Below are positions 28,970 through 37,171 of a stretch of 64,000 nucleotides of DNA, in pieces. The stretch comes from FEN-1219 sp964503125. Lineage in GTDB: Bacteria; Pseudomonadota; Gammaproteobacteria; Steroidobacterales; Rariloculaceae. Each line of letters begins with the position of its first letter. The first letter of the stretch is position 1. The notes below the pieces were generated by a model. The model was not told the origin of the DNA and searched no databases. It was given only the letters and a program-made list of their open reading frames with translations. Position numbers and translations under genes: made by a program. Location: NCBI GenBank assembly GCA_964503125.1, contig CAZCZE010000014.1, positions 44,434 to 108,433 on the forward strand, written 5' to 3'.

Positions 28970-29440
28970 ATGACCAAGAAAGCGGACAAGGCCGAGAGCC
29001 GGATCGCGGAGAACAGGAAAGCGCGGTTCGACTATTTCATCGAGGATCGCCTCGAGGCCGGAATCGCGCTGCAGGGCTGGGAGGTCAAGAGCGTGCGCGC
29101 AGGTAAGGCGCAGCTCGTCGACAGCTACGTGATCATCCGCGACGGCGAAGCCTGGCTGCTCGGCTCTCATGTGGCGCCGCTCAACACCGTCTCGACGCAC
29201 GTGACCGCGGATCCGAAACGGCTCCGCAAGCTATTGCTCAACCGGCGCGAGATCGACCGGCTCACGGGCCTCGTCGAGCGCAAGGGGTACACCCTGCTCG
29301 CGCTCGAGCTCTATTGGAGCAAGAACCACGTCAAGGTCGCCGTCGGCTTGGCCAAAGGCAAGAAGCAGCACGACAAGCGCGACACCGAGAAGGACCGCGA
29401 TTGGCAGCGCGACAAAGCGCGAGCCTTGAAGGCCCATTGA
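28970..29440 (+). CDS. smpB: SsrA-binding protein SmpB
   Basis: A 156-residue RNA-binding protein that brings tmRNA to stalled ribosomes. Conserved features are IAENRKARFDYFIEDRLEAG near the N-terminus, LQGWEVKSVRAGKAQLVDSY near residue 40, and the basic C-terminal tail HDKRDTEKDRDWQRDKAR that occupies the decoding centre. The ssrA gene for its RNA partner begins about 110 bases downstream on the same strand, separated by one copy of the hairpin repeat. Confidence 0.97.
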   Translation: MTKKADKAESRIAENRKARFDYFIEDRLEAGIALQGWEVKSVRAGKAQLVDSYVIIRDGEAWLLGSHVAPLNTVSTHVTADPKRLRKLLLNRREIDRLTGLVERKGYTLLALELYWSKNHVKVAVGLAKGKKQHDKRDTEKDRDWQRDKARALKAH

Positions 29441-29456
29441 GCCGCGCGCGGCGCGA

Positions 29457-29503
29457 CCGCCAGGGACGGCGGAAGTGCCGCAAATGCAGGAGCAATTTGC
29501 GGC
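29457..29503 (+). repeat. Two-hairpin intergenic repeat, locus 3 (one unit)
   Basis: One unit between smpB and ssrA. The first hairpin is CCGCC/GGCGG with loop AGGGAC; four bases later the second hairpin has arms GCCGCAAATGC and GCAATTTGCGGC around AGGA. It would form at the 3' end of smpB mRNA, and could serve as an mRNA end structure. Confidence 0.85.
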
Positions 29504-29548
29504 CGCACTTGCATCACCGCGCAGCGGCCCTAAACTTGGGGTGGCTTT

Positions 29549-30193
29549 GGGGGCGACTTGGCTTCGACGTGGGTCGCGAAACCTGAGGTGCATGCCGAGG
29601 TGCAGAATTCCTCGTAAAACCGTCTGCAAACTGTTAGTTGCCAACGACGACAACTACGCACTAGCCGCCTAAAAGCCGGCTTATGCCGTCTGACTGGAGC
29701 CGTGCTTGTGCGTCCAGCGTCCGCAAGGACATTCAGGCGTCATCTTCACAAGATCGCGACGAGGTAAGTCCGGGACCGAATCGCTAAGATCCGTTACGGA
29801 ATCGCCGTCAGCGTGCCCTGTTCGTCGGGTTGCTGCCGGTTAAAACAATAGACGTGACTACGCATGTAGAGCCGAGGGCGGAGGACTTACGGACGCGGGT
29901 TCGATTAACGCAATGGTCGCCTTTGCCCGTAAGGGCAAAGTGATAACGGGGCTCAATCGGTGAACCCTCGGTCATTCGAATGAATGACGTGGCAACGCCG
30001 AGGGGTAGTGGAAGGCCAACTTCTTCTGCCCTGTAGAGACTCATAGACCGGCTGGCCCCTGCGAGCCGGCACTAGGATTCGGACCGCGAGGCCCGAATAA
30101 CACGCCCCGCTCCTGTGCGCCGCGTCGGCAGGATGAAGGCATAGTCCAGCCCGTCTCGAAAGAGACGGAACGGCTGTCCCGCCGCCTCCACCA
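29549..30193 (+). ncRNA. ssrA: tmRNA (ssrA), interrupted by a group I intron
   Basis: The 5' end GGGGGCG pairs with the 3' CGCCTCC ahead of ACCA, giving a seven-pair acceptor stem with one G-U. The 5' part has the conserved GGCTTCGACGTGGGTCGCGAAACC and GGTGCATGCCGAGG. The tag reading frame starts at GCC 29640 and encodes ANDDNYALAA before TAA at 29670-29672, close to the E. coli tag. The 3' half reaches GGACGCGGGTTCGAT at 29905, where the T-loop breaks off; the missing TCCCGCCGCCTCCACCA is found at 30177-30193. Joining the two gives a perfect T-arm (GCGGG, TTCGATT, CCCGC) and a 374-nt mature RNA, close to the usual size. Confidence 0.95.
29906..30176 (+). other. Group I intron in the tmRNA T-loop
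   Basis: A 271-nt insertion with group I core architecture and no open reading frame of note. P1 can form between exon CGAT and intron GTCG (29916-29919), placing a U-G wobble at the 5' splice site. P2 is CTTTGCCC-GTAA-GGGCAAAG (29921-29940). P3 pairs GGGGCT (29948) with GGCCCC (30054). P4 pairs TCGGTG (29957) with CGCCGA (29996). A P5-type hairpin is at 29971-29988. P7 pairs GACT (30038) with AGTC (30143), the latter in the typical AAGGCATAGTCC context. P9 is CCGTCTC-GAAA-GAGACGG. The intron ends in G30176. The splice sites are inferred from these pairings and from exact restoration of the T-arm. Confidence 0.9.
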
Positions 30194-30196
30194 ATG

Positions 30197-30228
30197 CCCC
30201 TCTGGCGCACCGCCAGAGGGGCGCCTTT
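30197..30228 (+). terminator. Likely terminator of ssrA
   Basis: Directly after the tmRNA CCA end, CCCCTCTGGC and GCCAGAGGGG form a ten-pair stem with a five-base loop, followed by CGCCTTT. The T-run is short, but the stem is strong and the position is right for processing or termination of ssrA. Confidence 0.65.
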
Positions 30229-30233
30229 GCCCT

Positions 30234-30545
30234 TCAGCACCTGCCGCCGAGCAGCGAACCGAGAGCACCCCGCGTATCAATGCGCGGCCCGCCTGCGAGC
30301 CCATCGTGCGCGCCGCGCTCTTGCTCATGGCCTCGATGAGGCCTTGCGTTTGCCGTCCACCGCGCGGACCGCGACGCCCGAATAGAATGTCGGACGCGAG
30401 ACTGCCGCTCGGTTCCGGTTGCGAGACGCGCGGGTCCGCTTGACGCGTCGCCGTCGGTGTCGGCGCCGGCGGTGAAGCCGCGACGCGCGCCTTGAGGATC
30501 TCGTAAGCCGATTGGCGATCGACGGCCTTCTCGTCGAAGCCCCCG
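30234..30545 (-). pseudogene. 3' remnant of a HerA-like ATPase gene (DUF853/YjgR family)
   Basis: On the minus strand a stretch encodes FDEKAVDRQSAYEILKAR and, after a proline-rich linker, MSKSAARTMGSQAGRALIRG, the C-terminal signature of DUF853 (YjgR) ATPases. Everything N-terminal of this, including the ATPase domain, is missing; cstA starts about 130 bases away on the other strand. Near the end a two-base shift (the CTCTC at the GVL codons) would restore GVLGSLLGGRC and a stop at 30236-30234, the expected tail; without it the frame runs into ssrA. I read it as a truncated, frameshifted pseudogene. Confidence 0.7.
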
Positions 30546-30674
30546 AGCTCGTCGAGCCGCGGCGACGTCGACACGAGCTCGGAATATACAACACGGCCGC
30601 GACTACGGTAGCTTACGCCGCTCGGGCGCTGCGACTGCGCGCTGCAGAAGCCGGCTCGATGGGGGGCTTCGTGA

Positions 30675-32762
30675 ATGGCCACGACTATGAGTCAACGGCT
30701 GCCGCGACCGATCTCGGTCGGTGTTTGGGCCGTGGTCATCGTGCTCGGCACGTTCGCGCTCGCGGCCATCGCGCTCAATCGCGGCGAGAGCGTCGATGCG
30801 ATGTGGTTCATCGTCGCGGCGATTTGTATCTACGCGCTCGGCTATCGTTTCTATAGCGCGTTCCTCGCCGCAAAGGTGTTCGCGCTCGATCCGACGCGCG
30901 CCACTCCGGCGGAGCGCTTCAGCGATGGCCGCGACTTCATGCCGACCAATCGCTGGATCGTGTTCGGCCATCATTTCGCGGCCATCGCGGGCCCCGGCCC
31001 GCTGATCGGCCCGACACTCGCGGCTCAGTTCGGCTACTTGCCCGGCACGCTCTGGATTCTCATCGGTGCCGTGCTCGGCGGCTGCGTGCAGGACTTCGTG
31101 GCGCTGTTCTGCTCCATTCGCCGCGACGGCCGCTCGCTGGGCCAGATGGCGCGCGATGAGCTCGGCCCGATCGGCGGCGCCGTGGCACTCATCGGCGTCA
31201 TGGCCATCATGATCATCTTGATCGCGGTGCTCGGCCTCGTGGTCGTCAACGCGATGCGCCACAGCCCCTGGGCCACGTCCACGGTCGCGGCGACGATCCC
31301 GATCGCCGTGCTCATCGGGCTGTTCATGCGCCACTTGCGCCCCGGGCGCGTGCTCGAGGGCACCGCGATCGGCGTCGTGCTGCTCTTGGCCGCGGTCTTC
31401 GGCGGCGGCTGGATCGACGACCAACCGACGCTGCGCACGTGGTTCGACTACGACGCGCCCGCGCTCGCCCTGATGGTGATCCTCTACGGCTTTGCGGCCG
31501 CCGTGCTGCCCGTCTGGCTGCTGCTCGCACCGCGCGATTACCTGTCGACGTTCATGAAGATCGGCACGATCGTCGCGCTCGCGATCGCGATCATCATCTT
31601 GAACCCACAGGTGCAGATGCCGGCGCTGACGCAATTCATCGACGGCACGGGGCCAATCTTCGGCGGCAACGTCTTCCCGTTCGTGTTCATCACGATCGCG
31701 TGCGGCGCGATCTCGGGTTTCCACTCGCTGATCGCGTCCGGCACGACGCCGAAGCTGCTCGCCAACGAGCGCGACGCACGCTTCATCGGCTACGGCGCCA
31801 TGGCCATGGAGTCGTTCGTCGCCATCATGGCCATGGTGGCCGCGTGCGTGCTCGAGCCCGGTGTTTACTTCGCGATCAACAGCCCCGCCGGCGTCGTCGG
31901 CGCAGACCCCGCGGTTGCCGTCGCGACGATCAGCTCGTGGGGCTTTCCCGTCACCGTCGACCAAATGGCGACATTGGCGCGCGACATGGGCGAAAGCTCC
32001 CTGTTCGCACGCACGGGCGGCGCCCCGTCGCTCGCCGTGGGCATGGCCAGCATCTTCTCGAGCGCCTTCGGCAACACCTTGCTGTCGGTCTGGTACCACT
32101 TCGCCATCATGTTCGAGGCGTTGTTCATTCTGACGACCGTCGATGCCGGCACGCGCGTCGCACGGTTCATGCTGCAAGACTTGCTCGGCAACGTCGTGCC
32201 GCCGCTCGGGCGCACGAGCTGGTACCCGAGCGTGCTCATCTGCAGCGCCCTCGTCGTCGCGGGCTGGGGCTACTTCCTCTACTACGGGACGATCGATCCG
32301 CTCGGCGGCATCAACAGCCTCTGGCCGCTGTTCGGCATCGCCAACCAGATGCTGGCCGCCATCGCGCTCTGCGTGGCGACCACCGTGCTCGTCAAATCCG
32401 GGCGCGTGCGCTTCGTCTGGGTTACGGGACTCCCCCTCGTCTGGCTCGTCATGGTCACGACCACGGCCGCGTGGCAGAAGCTGTTCAGCCCGGACCTGCG
32501 CGTGGGCTTCCTGTCGCACGCCAACGACCTCGCCGCGCAACTCGCTGCGGGCTCGCTGACGGAGACGGCCGCCGCACAAGCGCCGCGGCTCATCTTCAAC
32601 GATCGGCTCGACGCCGCCCTGACGTTGTTCTTCCTCGTCACGGTCTGGGTTTTGATCGTGGAGACGGCGCGCATCTGCCACGCCGCCTTGTCGGGCCGCC
32701 GCTGCCCGCCGCTTGCCGAGACGCCGCACGTGCCGACGCGGCTGGCCGAGGCCGAAGGATGA
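30675..32762 (+). CDS. cstA: Carbon starvation protein CstA family transporter
   Basis: A 695-residue inner-membrane protein with about 16-18 hydrophobic segments. CstA homologs import pyruvate or peptides during carbon limitation. Conserved segments are NRWIVFGHHFAAIAGPGPLI near residue 95, GCVQDFVALFCSIRRDGRSLG near 135, FITIACGAISGFHSLIASGT near 340, and LFGIANQMLAAIAL near 555. The first ATG is at 30675; another four codons on is also possible. It is followed by a four-base overlap with a YbdD-like gene, the standard CstA-YbdD pair. The exact substrate is not decided by sequence. Confidence 0.93.
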   Translation: MATTMSQRLPRPISVGVWAVVIVLGTFALAAIALNRGESVDAMWFIVAAICIYALGYRFYSAFLAAKVFALDPTRATPAERFSDGRDFMPTNRWIVFGHHFAAIAGPGPLIGPTLAAQFGYLPGTLWILIGAVLGGCVQDFVALFCSIRRDGRSLGQMARDELGPIGGAVALIGVMAIMIILIAVLGLVVVNAMRHSPWATSTVAATIPIAVLIGLFMRHLRPGRVLEGTAIGVVLLLAAVFGGGWIDDQPTLRTWFDYDAPALALMVILYGFAAAVLPVWLLLAPRDYLSTFMKIGTIVALAIAIIILNPQVQMPALTQFIDGTGPIFGGNVFPFVFITIACGAISGFHSLIASGTTPKLLANERDARFIGYGAMAMESFVAIMAMVAACVLEPGVYFAINSPAGVVGADPAVAVATISSWGFPVTVDQMATLARDMGESSLFARTGGAPSLAVGMASIFSSAFGNTLLSVWYHFAIMFEALFILTTVDAGTRVARFMLQDLLGNVVPPLGRTSWYPSVLICSALVVAGWGYFLYYGTIDPLGGINSLWPLFGIANQMLAAIALCVATTVLVKSGRVRFVWVTGLPLVWLVMVTTTAAWQKLFSPDLRVGFLSHANDLAAQLAAGSLTETAAAQAPRLIFNDRLDAALTLFFLVTVWVLIVETARICHAALSGRRCPPLAETPHVPTRLAEAEG

Positions 32763-32944
32763 TCGCCACTCTGCGCCGCGCTTGGGCTTACTTGCGCGAG
32801 CTCACGGGCGACGACGCCTACGAGCGCTATCTCACGCACTGGCAGTCGCGCCACGGGGCCGAGGGCGGCACGCCGCTCGATCGCGCGGCATTCGTCCGCG
32901 AGGAGCAGCGCCGCAAATGGGAAGGCGTGCGCCGCTGCTGTTGA
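32759..32944 (+). CDS. YbdD/YjiX family small protein (DUF466)
   Basis: A 61-residue protein starting at an ATG that overlaps the cstA stop (ATGA). It contains LRELTGDDAYERYLTHWQ and ends RKWEGVRRCC, matching the E. coli YbdD/YjiX pattern of a DxYERYLxH core and RxKWxGxRRCC-like end. Proteins of this family are encoded with CstA/YjiY transporters and are reported to support pyruvate transport. Small size and overlap suggest tight co-expression. Confidence 0.93.
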   Translation: MIATLRRAWAYLRELTGDDAYERYLTHWQSRHGAEGGTPLDRAAFVREEQRRKWEGVRRCC

Positions 32945-33027
32945 CGACTCGCGGCGCCGGAGCCTAGGCCGGCCACGAGCTCGCGCCGCGAGGCGTTGGC
33001 GCGATCGGCCGACCTGGCGTTTGCGGC

Positions 33028-33675
33028 TCAGTGAGCCTGGCGGCGCGCCGTGATGCGGTACGAGAACGACAGTTTCTCACCGACCTGCAGCGCGCCCAAC
33101 ATGACGCTGAACGGCTGCATGCCGAGATCCGCGTGGTTGAGCTCGAACTCGCCGCTAGCGGTGATGACGTCGCCGTCGACGGTGACCTCGGTGGGAACGG
33201 TCAACGGTATGCTGCGGCCCAGTATCCCTACGGTCACGGCCAACGTCTGCGCACCCGCGCTCGGTCCGGTCCCGACGACGCGGATCGCCGGATACTGGTC
33301 GCCATCGAGCACGCGCTCACTGAGCATGTTGGTGCGTGTGCCCACGATGTTGTCGGCGGTCGGCACGCTCGCGAATTCCTCGCCGAGCGTGGCGCGCAGC
33401 TTGGGGTCGTCGATGACGAGCGCGCCGACCGAGAACTCGAGCTCGAAACGAGACCCGGCGAGGTCCGAGTCGTTCTTCATGACGTAGCCGTTGAGATCGC
33501 CGACGGCCACCGTGTGATTATGTCCGAGCCTCGCGAGCGTCCCGGCCTTGTAGACGAGCCAGTGCAGGTCGGACGCACTGGGATCGATCGCGTAGCGCGA
33601 GCTCGCGTCCTGAGCGAAGGCGACGCCGCAAAACAGCAATCCGAAAAGGCCCAGCGCCCCAACCGATTTACTCAT
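33028..33675 (-). CDS. YceI-family periplasmic protein
   Basis: A 215-residue protein with a signal peptide (LGLFGLLFCGVAFA, cleavage after residue about 21). The mature part has the YceI lipocalin-like pattern: YAIDPSASDLHWLVYKAG, LGHNHTVAVGDLNGYV and the late ELNHADLGMQPFSVMLGAL. YceI proteins bind polyprenyl or amide lipids in the periplasm; the precise ligand is unknown. It converges with the cstA operon and is apparently a single gene. Confidence 0.88.
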   Translation of the reverse strand: MSKSVGALGLFGLLFCGVAFAQDASSRYAIDPSASDLHWLVYKAGTLARLGHNHTVAVGDLNGYVMKNDSDLAGSRFELEFSVGALVIDDPKLRATLGEEFASVPTADNIVGTRTNMLSERVLDGDQYPAIRVVGTGPSAGAQTLAVTVGILGRSIPLTVPTEVTVDGDVITASGEFELNHADLGMQPFSVMLGALQVGEKLSFSYRITARRQAH

Positions 33676-34099
33676 GCGTCGCTCCCGACTTCGCGCGTCC
33701 TGTCGCTAAGACCGGATTTTACTCTAGCACGCACGCCTTGGGCGCCGTTCGCGCACTCCTTAAGAAACGTCGGCCGCGGCCGATAACCGTTGGGTCACTA
33801 TTGCCGGCGCGGCGCGCGACCCGCGGGCGCGAGCGGCCTGTTGGCCCTCGAGGAAGCGGACGCGCCCGACGAGCTCTTCAAGAAGGCCCTCGAACTCGGC
33901 CGGCCTGACGCGGGCCGAACCCCGAGCGCACCCAGCCCGCAGTCCCGAGAACGTGCCCGAACGTTCAACGCGCGAATGAATCTTTGCGGTCGTCTCGGGT
34001 CTTACGGGCGTGGCGCAAGCGGGCCTGTTGGCGGCCCCCGTTCGGTGTTAACGTTCAATCGGGACGAAATTCTTTGGCGCACGACGTAAGATTCGGCTC
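33676..34099. other. Intergenic region without a supported gene
   Basis: About 420 bases between the divergent yceI-like gene and the lipoprotein gene at 34100. A short TTG-started frame (33790-34089) exists, but I see no family features in it. The region should hold the promoters of both flanking genes; none is clear enough to mark. Confidence 0.6.
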
Positions 34100-34801
34100 A
34101 TGTCGCTGATGCTCCAAGTCGGTTCGAGGCGACTCTGGCCGACCGTAGTTGCCAGCGCAGTCTTGAGTGGCTGCGCATCCACGGACGTCATCGTGGAATC
34201 CAGCTTCCCCACTCCGCTCATCGAACCCCTGCCGTTGCACATGGGCGTCATGATTCCCGACGAGCTCTACAACTTCATCTATACCGAGGACATCCCCGAT
34301 CAGTCGCTGTGGACGATCGCGCTCGGCGACGCGAACGTCGCGATGCTCGCGCCGCTATTCAAAGCGATGTTCCAGGAGATCACCGAGGTGGAAGCCGTGC
34401 CGCCGACGGGCGGCGCAGCTGGGCTCGACGGCGTGATCGAGCCGAAGCTCGAGAAGTTCGAGTTCGACGTGCCCATCGGCGAGCGCGACGAGTTCGTCGA
34501 AGTTTGGATGCAGTATCAGATCACGGTTTACGAGCCGGACGGCGCAACCGTCCTGCAATGGCCCGTCTCGGGCTATGGAAAGTCCGAGCTGGTCCGCGAC
34601 GAGGAAGACGCAGTGCAGCGCGCCGCGATCGTAGCCATGCGAGAAGCAGGCGCGACGATCTCGACGAAGTTCAGTGAGCAACCTCAAATCAAAGAGTGGT
34701 TAGGGGGAAAGGGCCATGGCACACCCGTCACCGCAGGACCACAAGCGGCCGCCGACGATTCGGTCAGCGGCGACTCCGGTAGCGCAGCGCCGAGCCAATA
34801 G
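34100..34801 (+). CDS. Hypothetical lipoprotein A
   Basis: A 233-residue protein not recognised with confidence. The N-terminus has a basic start, a hydrophobic stretch and the lipobox LSGC (cysteine about 25), so it is probably an outer-membrane lipoprotein. The body has one compact domain with LYNFIYTEDIPDQSLWTIAL and a conserved-looking core VEVWMQYQITVYEPDGATVL, then a Ser/Ala/Gly-rich tail from about residue 205. The shape resembles small envelope lipoproteins with mixed alpha/beta folds. The next gene, two bases away, encodes a second lipoprotein of similar size, suggesting a functional pair. Confidence 0.75.
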   Translation: MSLMLQVGSRRLWPTVVASAVLSGCASTDVIVESSFPTPLIEPLPLHMGVMIPDELYNFIYTEDIPDQSLWTIALGDANVAMLAPLFKAMFQEITEVEAVPPTGGAAGLDGVIEPKLEKFEFDVPIGERDEFVEVWMQYQITVYEPDGATVLQWPVSGYGKSELVRDEEDAVQRAAIVAMREAGATISTKFSEQPQIKEWLGGKGHGTPVTAGPQAAADDSVSGDSGSAAPSQ

Positions 34802-34802
34802 C

Positions 34803-35504
34803 GTGAGCCGCTGGCGGAACTTGAGCCTCTTGCTGGCATTGCCGCTCGCGACGGCGTGCGGCATCACGGCGCGCATGGAACCCTACAAGCAGACCGATGC
34901 CGTCATCGCCGACGGCGAGCATGTCGTCGTCCTCGCGCGCAAACAGCATGCGACGCACGAAGCCGAGGAAGACTTCGTGCAGTGCATCAGCGACGGGCTC
35001 GCGAAGGGCAACGCCGGTTTCGACGTGCACTCCTCGAAGGAGTTCGAGGACAAAATGTACCCGTGGTTCGAGCCCTCGACAGCGCCGCTGAGCACCGAGG
35101 ATCTATCCACGCTATTGGAGCGACCCGGCGTGCTCGATCAGGTCCGTGATACGGGCGTTCGGTATGTCGTCTGGCTCGACGGCTCGACCGACCGAGTCGC
35201 GAGCGGCGGTGGCATCACGTGCGCGGCCGGCGTCGGCGGCGCGGGCTGCATGGGCCTCGCCTGGTGGGAGGACGACTCTCGCTACGACGCTACCGTTTGG
35301 GACATCCAGGATCTCGAGTCGGAGGGCACGATTCACGCCGACGTTAAGGGCCGCTCCGTGATGCCGGCGATCATCATTCCGATTCCCTTGGTGACGCGTC
35401 CTCAAGCTCATGCGTGCAGAGGCCTCACCGATCAGCTGCGTCTGTTCCTCACCTCGCCCGACGGGTTGGAGGCCGAGCGCGCTCGCGGGCGCGACGTCGG
35501 ATAA
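34803..35504 (+). CDS. Hypothetical lipoprotein B
   Basis: A 233-residue protein without a recognised family. An ATG 87 bases upstream is in frame, but the GTG at 34803, directly after the stop of the preceding gene, puts a proper signal peptide first: SRWRNLSLLLALPLATAC with the lipobox cysteine at about 19. The mature part has VIADGEHVVVLARKQHATHE and a central glycine-rich GGITCAAGVGGAGCMGLAWW; the last part contains the hydrophobic MPAIIIPIPLVTRP. It seems translationally coupled to lipoprotein A. Confidence 0.7.
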   Translation: MSRWRNLSLLLALPLATACGITARMEPYKQTDAVIADGEHVVVLARKQHATHEAEEDFVQCISDGLAKGNAGFDVHSSKEFEDKMYPWFEPSTAPLSTEDLSTLLERPGVLDQVRDTGVRYVVWLDGSTDRVASGGGITCAAGVGGAGCMGLAWWEDDSRYDATVWDIQDLESEGTIHADVKGRSVMPAIIIPIPLVTRPQAHACRGLTDQLRLFLTSPDGLEAERARGRDVG

Positions 35505-35622
35505 GCCGACCACGCCCGGGCCCGGGCAATCTGCCGACCCCGTCGCTGCCGGCGGCCGCGCCAGGCCTTAGACTGCGCGCTGCGAAAGGCACCGGAGCCT
35601 GCGTCAAGGCAGGCCGCAAGCA

Positions 35623-37101
35623 ATGAGCGACCGCCGCGACTTGGAGCTCGTTCTCGACTCGGGCACACCGCTCGTCGTCATCGAGACGACCGACGAGACG
35701 CGGCTCCTCGACCTGCTCAAGGAGATCGCCGTGGCGCGCCCGGCGAGCACCTACCGGCCTCTGTTCCGCTGGTCGATCACCGACGGCCTGCAACGGCTCG
35801 ACCTCGAGCTCGCAGCCCAGAGGCACAACGCACAACCCGAGGACGTGCTGCGGCACATCCGCGCGGTCGCCAAGCCCGGTGTCTACGCGCTGCTCGATTT
35901 CCACCCGTTCTTGAACGACCCCGTCAACATGCGCTTGCTCAAGGACATCGCGCTCGCCGGCAGCGGCATCACGGTGCTGCTGCTCGGTCACCGCATCGAG
36001 ATTCCGCACGAGATCGCCGGATTCGCCGCGCGCTTCGCGTTGCGCCTGCCGGGACCGGACGAGCGGCGCGCCATCGTCGCACGCTGCGCCGCGGAGTACG
36101 CAGAGGACAATCGCCGTCAGGCCAAGGTCGATTCGGCCGCGCTCGCCCTGCTCGTCCAAAACCTGTCCGGCTTGACGCACGCGGACACCGAGCGGCTGGC
36201 ACGCAACGCGATTCGCGACGACGGCGCCATCACGGCCAGCGACCTCGCGGCCGTCATGAAAGCGAAGTATCAGCTCCTGAGCCGCGGCGGGACCTTAAGC
36301 TTCGAGTACGAGACGGCGCGTTTGAGCGACCTCGCCGGTTTCCGCAGCCTCAAGCAGTGGCTCGAGCAGCGCGCCTCGGCCTTCGGTCCGACGCCGCCCG
36401 TAGGTCTCGACCCGCCCAAAGGAATCCTGCTGCTCGGCGTGCAAGGGTGCGGCAAGAGCCTCGCGGCCAAAGCCAGCGCGGGCGCCTTCGGCTTGCCGTT
36501 GCTGCGCCTCGATTTCGGCGCCCTCTACAACAAGTACCATGGCGAGACCGAGCGCAACCTGCGCGAGTCGCTCAAAACCGCCGAGGTCTTGAGCCCCTGC
36601 GTGCTGTGGCTCGACGAGATCGAAAAGGGCCTCGCTACGGGCAACGACGACAGCGGCACGGCGCGGCGCGTGCTCGGCGGCTTGCTCACTTGGATGGCGG
36701 AGCGACGGGCTGCCGTGTTCCTCGTGGCCACGGCCAACGACGTCAGCGAGCTCCCACCGGAGCTCATTCGCAAGGGGCGCTTCGACGAGATCTTCTTCGT
36801 GGACTTGCCGCCGCCGCCGAGCCGCGCCGAGATATTCACGCTGCACCTGCGCAAGCGCGGTCTGGCGCCCGAGCGGATGCGCTTGGCCGACCTCGTGACG
36901 CTGACCGACGGGTTCTCGGGCGCCGAGATCGAGCAAGCCATCGTCTCGTCCCTGTACGCCGCCCATGCCGCCGGCCAAGCCTTAGGTCACGACCATCTCA
37001 CGGCCGAGCTGCGCAAGACCCGGCCCCTGTCGGTCGTCATGGCAGAGCGCGTAATGGCCCTGCGCGACTGGGCCTCAGGGCGCACCGTCCCTGCCGAATG
37101 A
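35623..37101 (+). CDS. AAA ATPase, Ycf46-like
   Basis: A 492-residue ATPase. The N-terminal half (LELVLDSGTPLVVIETTDE onward, residues 5-225) is the regulatory domain seen in Ycf46 and its bacterial homologs, with a RecA-like remnant and no Walker A. The AAA module follows at about 265: Walker A LLGVQGCGKSLAAK, Walker B CVLWLDEIEKGLA and the arginine finger LIRKGRFDEIFFV. Ycf46 proteins are known from cyanobacteria and plastids, where a role in regulation of carbon uptake or photosynthesis has been suggested; in heterotrophs the role is unknown. It lies 71 bases before the FHA gene. Confidence 0.82.
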   Translation: MSDRRDLELVLDSGTPLVVIETTDETRLLDLLKEIAVARPASTYRPLFRWSITDGLQRLDLELAAQRHNAQPEDVLRHIRAVAKPGVYALLDFHPFLNDPVNMRLLKDIALAGSGITVLLLGHRIEIPHEIAGFAARFALRLPGPDERRAIVARCAAEYAEDNRRQAKVDSAALALLVQNLSGLTHADTERLARNAIRDDGAITASDLAAVMKAKYQLLSRGGTLSFEYETARLSDLAGFRSLKQWLEQRASAFGPTPPVGLDPPKGILLLGVQGCGKSLAAKASAGAFGLPLLRLDFGALYNKYHGETERNLRESLKTAEVLSPCVLWLDEIEKGLATGNDDSGTARRVLGGLLTWMAERRAAVFLVATANDVSELPPELIRKGRFDEIFFVDLPPPPSRAEIFTLHLRKRGLAPERMRLADLVTLTDGFSGAEIEQAIVSSLYAAHAAGQALGHDHLTAELRKTRPLSVVMAERVMALRDWASGRTVPAE

Positions 37102-37171
37102 GCGCGGCGCTAGCCGTTCGGCCCAAAACGGCCTAACGTAGCAGTGTAGAAAACGGGCCTAGGCCTTCAGA

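Noticed and set aside
29475..29672. A short frame ending in ANDDNYALAA
   Set aside because: The end is the tmRNA tag sequence and the upstream part is repeat and tmRNA 5' domain, not a protein gene.
29906..30193. Insertion in ssrA as an integrase-mediated island
   Set aside because: The insert is only 271 bases, has no integrase gene or duplicated 3' end, and folds as a group I intron.
30041..30682. The whole 213-codon minus-strand frame as an intact gene
   Set aside because: Only its middle matches the DUF853 C-terminus; the rest reads through the ssrA 3' exon and intron, so it is a pseudogene remnant.
30603..32729. A 708-codon open frame antisense to cstA
   Set aside because: Composition is His/Asp/Arg-rich without structure, and cstA on the plus strand is well supported.
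33790..34089. A 99-codon TTG-started frame
   Set aside because: No family features, odd composition and no ribosome binding site that I could see.
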